Below, piece by piece: positions 41,197 to 41,744 of a stretch of 41,744 bases of DNA (its first letter is position 1; each line of letters starts with the position of its first letter). The DNA comes from CAYQTK01 sp964420375 (lineage in GTDB: Bacteria; RBG-13-61-14; DATKZS01), in NCBI GenBank assembly GCA_964420375.1, contig CAYQTK010000010.1, forward strand, positions 1-41,744. The letters run 5' to 3'. The translations under genes were made by a program, and so were the position numbers. The notes below the pieces were generated by a model. The model was not told the DNA's origin. It saw only the letters and a list, made by a program, of their open reading frames with translations, and searched no databases.

Positions 41197-41304
41197 TCTT
41201 ACAGATTGAATAAGGTGATCTTTATAGATCTAAGATCAACATATCTGCACACAGGGATTCGGAAGACACAGAAAAGAGCCTGGAAAAGGCAAGGAGGACT
41301 GGCT

Positions 41305-41744
41305 ATGCGTAACTTAAAGCTTTATTTTCTCCTGACAGTAGTTGGTTGTGTAGCGATACTGGCCGCCGGCTCCGCCGCTTTGGCCGGTATGGAGAGCGCC
41401 AACTACCAGATACCTAATGACGTGATGAGCGGCGGCGGGTCGGCCATGAGTTCGACGAGCTACCAGTTGAACGCCACCCTGGGCCAGTCCAGTCCGCTGG
41501 GAAACGCCATGAGCACCAACTATGACAACTATCCCGGCTTCTGGCAAGGCGACGAATCGGTGTATGACCCGGACGCGGACGGGCTCACCAACGCGGACGA
41601 GTACTACTACCTTACCGACCCCTACAACCCGGACACTGATGGCGACCAGGTGAACGACGGCGATGAAGTAGGGCTAGACATGGATCCCTTTTACTGGGAC
41701 TCGGACGGCGACGGCCTGCCCGACAAGTTCGAGTACGACAACAT
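41305..41744 (+). CDS. Exported protein with thrombospondin type 3-like calcium repeats (partial, runs off the window)
   Basis: At least 146 residues. AAGGAGG precedes the ATG by 7 bases. Signal peptide about 1-27 (LLTVVGCVAILAAGSAALA). The mature N-terminus (ANYQIPNDVMSGGGSAMSS, then TSYQLNATLGQSSPLG) resembles a segment common at the start of exported proteins in deltaproteobacterial genomes. From about residue 87 come acidic repeats DPDADGLTNADE, DTDGDQVNDGDE and DSDGDGLPDKFE, the calcium-binding TSP3 pattern of about 19-25 residues. The 3' end is outside the window, so total length and any later domain are unknown. Probably secreted or surface-attached; the unlinked gsp genes in the window are a possible export route. 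Confidence 0.8.
   Translation, partial: MRNLKLYFLLTVVGCVAILAAGSAALAGMESANYQIPNDVMSGGGSAMSSTSYQLNATLGQSSPLGNAMSTNYDNYPGFWQGDESVYDPDADGLTNADEYYYLTDPYNPDTDGDQVNDGDEVGLDMDPFYWDSDGDGLPDKFEYDN

Larger units (their letters stand above)
40885..41304. other. Divergent AT-rich regulatory region before the TSP3-protein gene
   Basis: 420 bases without a gene: a promoter for the crotonase operon, an inverted repeat, a strong promoter toward 41305 and a leader hairpin TGATCTT/AAGATCA (about 41217-41239). GCGGGTTAT occurs twice (near 41028 and 41086). Confidence 0.55.

Noticed and set aside
41197..41304. Leader of the TSP3 gene as a c-di-GMP or other riboswitch
   Set aside because: The leader has a simple hairpin but none of the conserved GEMM blocks or other riboswitch motifs I can recognise.

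Overview
The window reads as a chromosomal segment of a Gram-negative bacterium with moderately high GC. Evidence for a double-membrane envelope: type II secretion genes (gspL, gspM, gspN), a periplasmic alpha-2-macroglobulin paired with PBP1C, a CreBC/CreD-type envelope stress module, exported lipoproteins and periplasmic sugar-transfer enzymes. Acyl-CoA dehydrogenase, a crotonase, and an exported protein with thrombospondin type 3 calcium repeats would fit a Desulfobacterota-like or related environmental lineage, but nothing here fixes the taxon. There is no rRNA, tRNA, CRISPR array, IS transposase or phage gene.

Layout. 1-406: a palindromic dispersed element abutting a frameshifted, truncated DUF488 gene remnant, then a promoter. 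407-2386 (+): an enolase-superfamily sugar-acid enzyme and a NagB-like sugar-phosphate deaminase. 2469-4206: a TPR lipoprotein (+) converging on a minus-strand PilZ/YraN pair. 4314-8333 (+): gspL-gspM-gspN followed by a FabK/nitronate-monooxygenase-like flavoprotein. 8330-11116 (-): a YfhO-type giant membrane protein whose promoter seems to produce a leaderless mRNA. 11521-15079 (+): two tandem paralogous GT2 glycosyltransferases and an ArnT/GT39-like membrane glycosyltransferase, translationally overlapped. 15139-21525: a multi-zinc-ribbon protein, a PLP decarboxylase, a YkgJ-type cysteine cluster protein with ilvD, a secreted five-repeat cysteine protein and a DUF6159 membrane protein, with REP-like hairpins between them.

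21703-34451 (-) is the standout: six genes in one direction with gaps of 1 to 76 bases, in transcription order creD, a PGRP-type amidase, creB, creC, alpha-2-macroglobulin (thioester type), pbpC. A triple TCAC direct repeat resembling the CreB box lies upstream of creD. The arrangement suggests one regulated operon that senses cell-wall damage, repairs or recycles peptidoglycan and traps proteases in the periplasm. Each component family is known; joining all six under one promoter is, as far as I know, not a textbook arrangement.

34792-38222 (+): threonine aldolase, a multi-pass membrane protein with periodic LH motifs, and a GT4 glycosyltransferase. 38301-40884 (-): a crotonase and acyl-CoA dehydrogenase operon with promoter and terminator. 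41305 to the end (+): the start of an exported TSP3-repeat protein behind a good sigma70-type promoter.

Functions are assigned by reading motifs from memory of the families; no database search was run.
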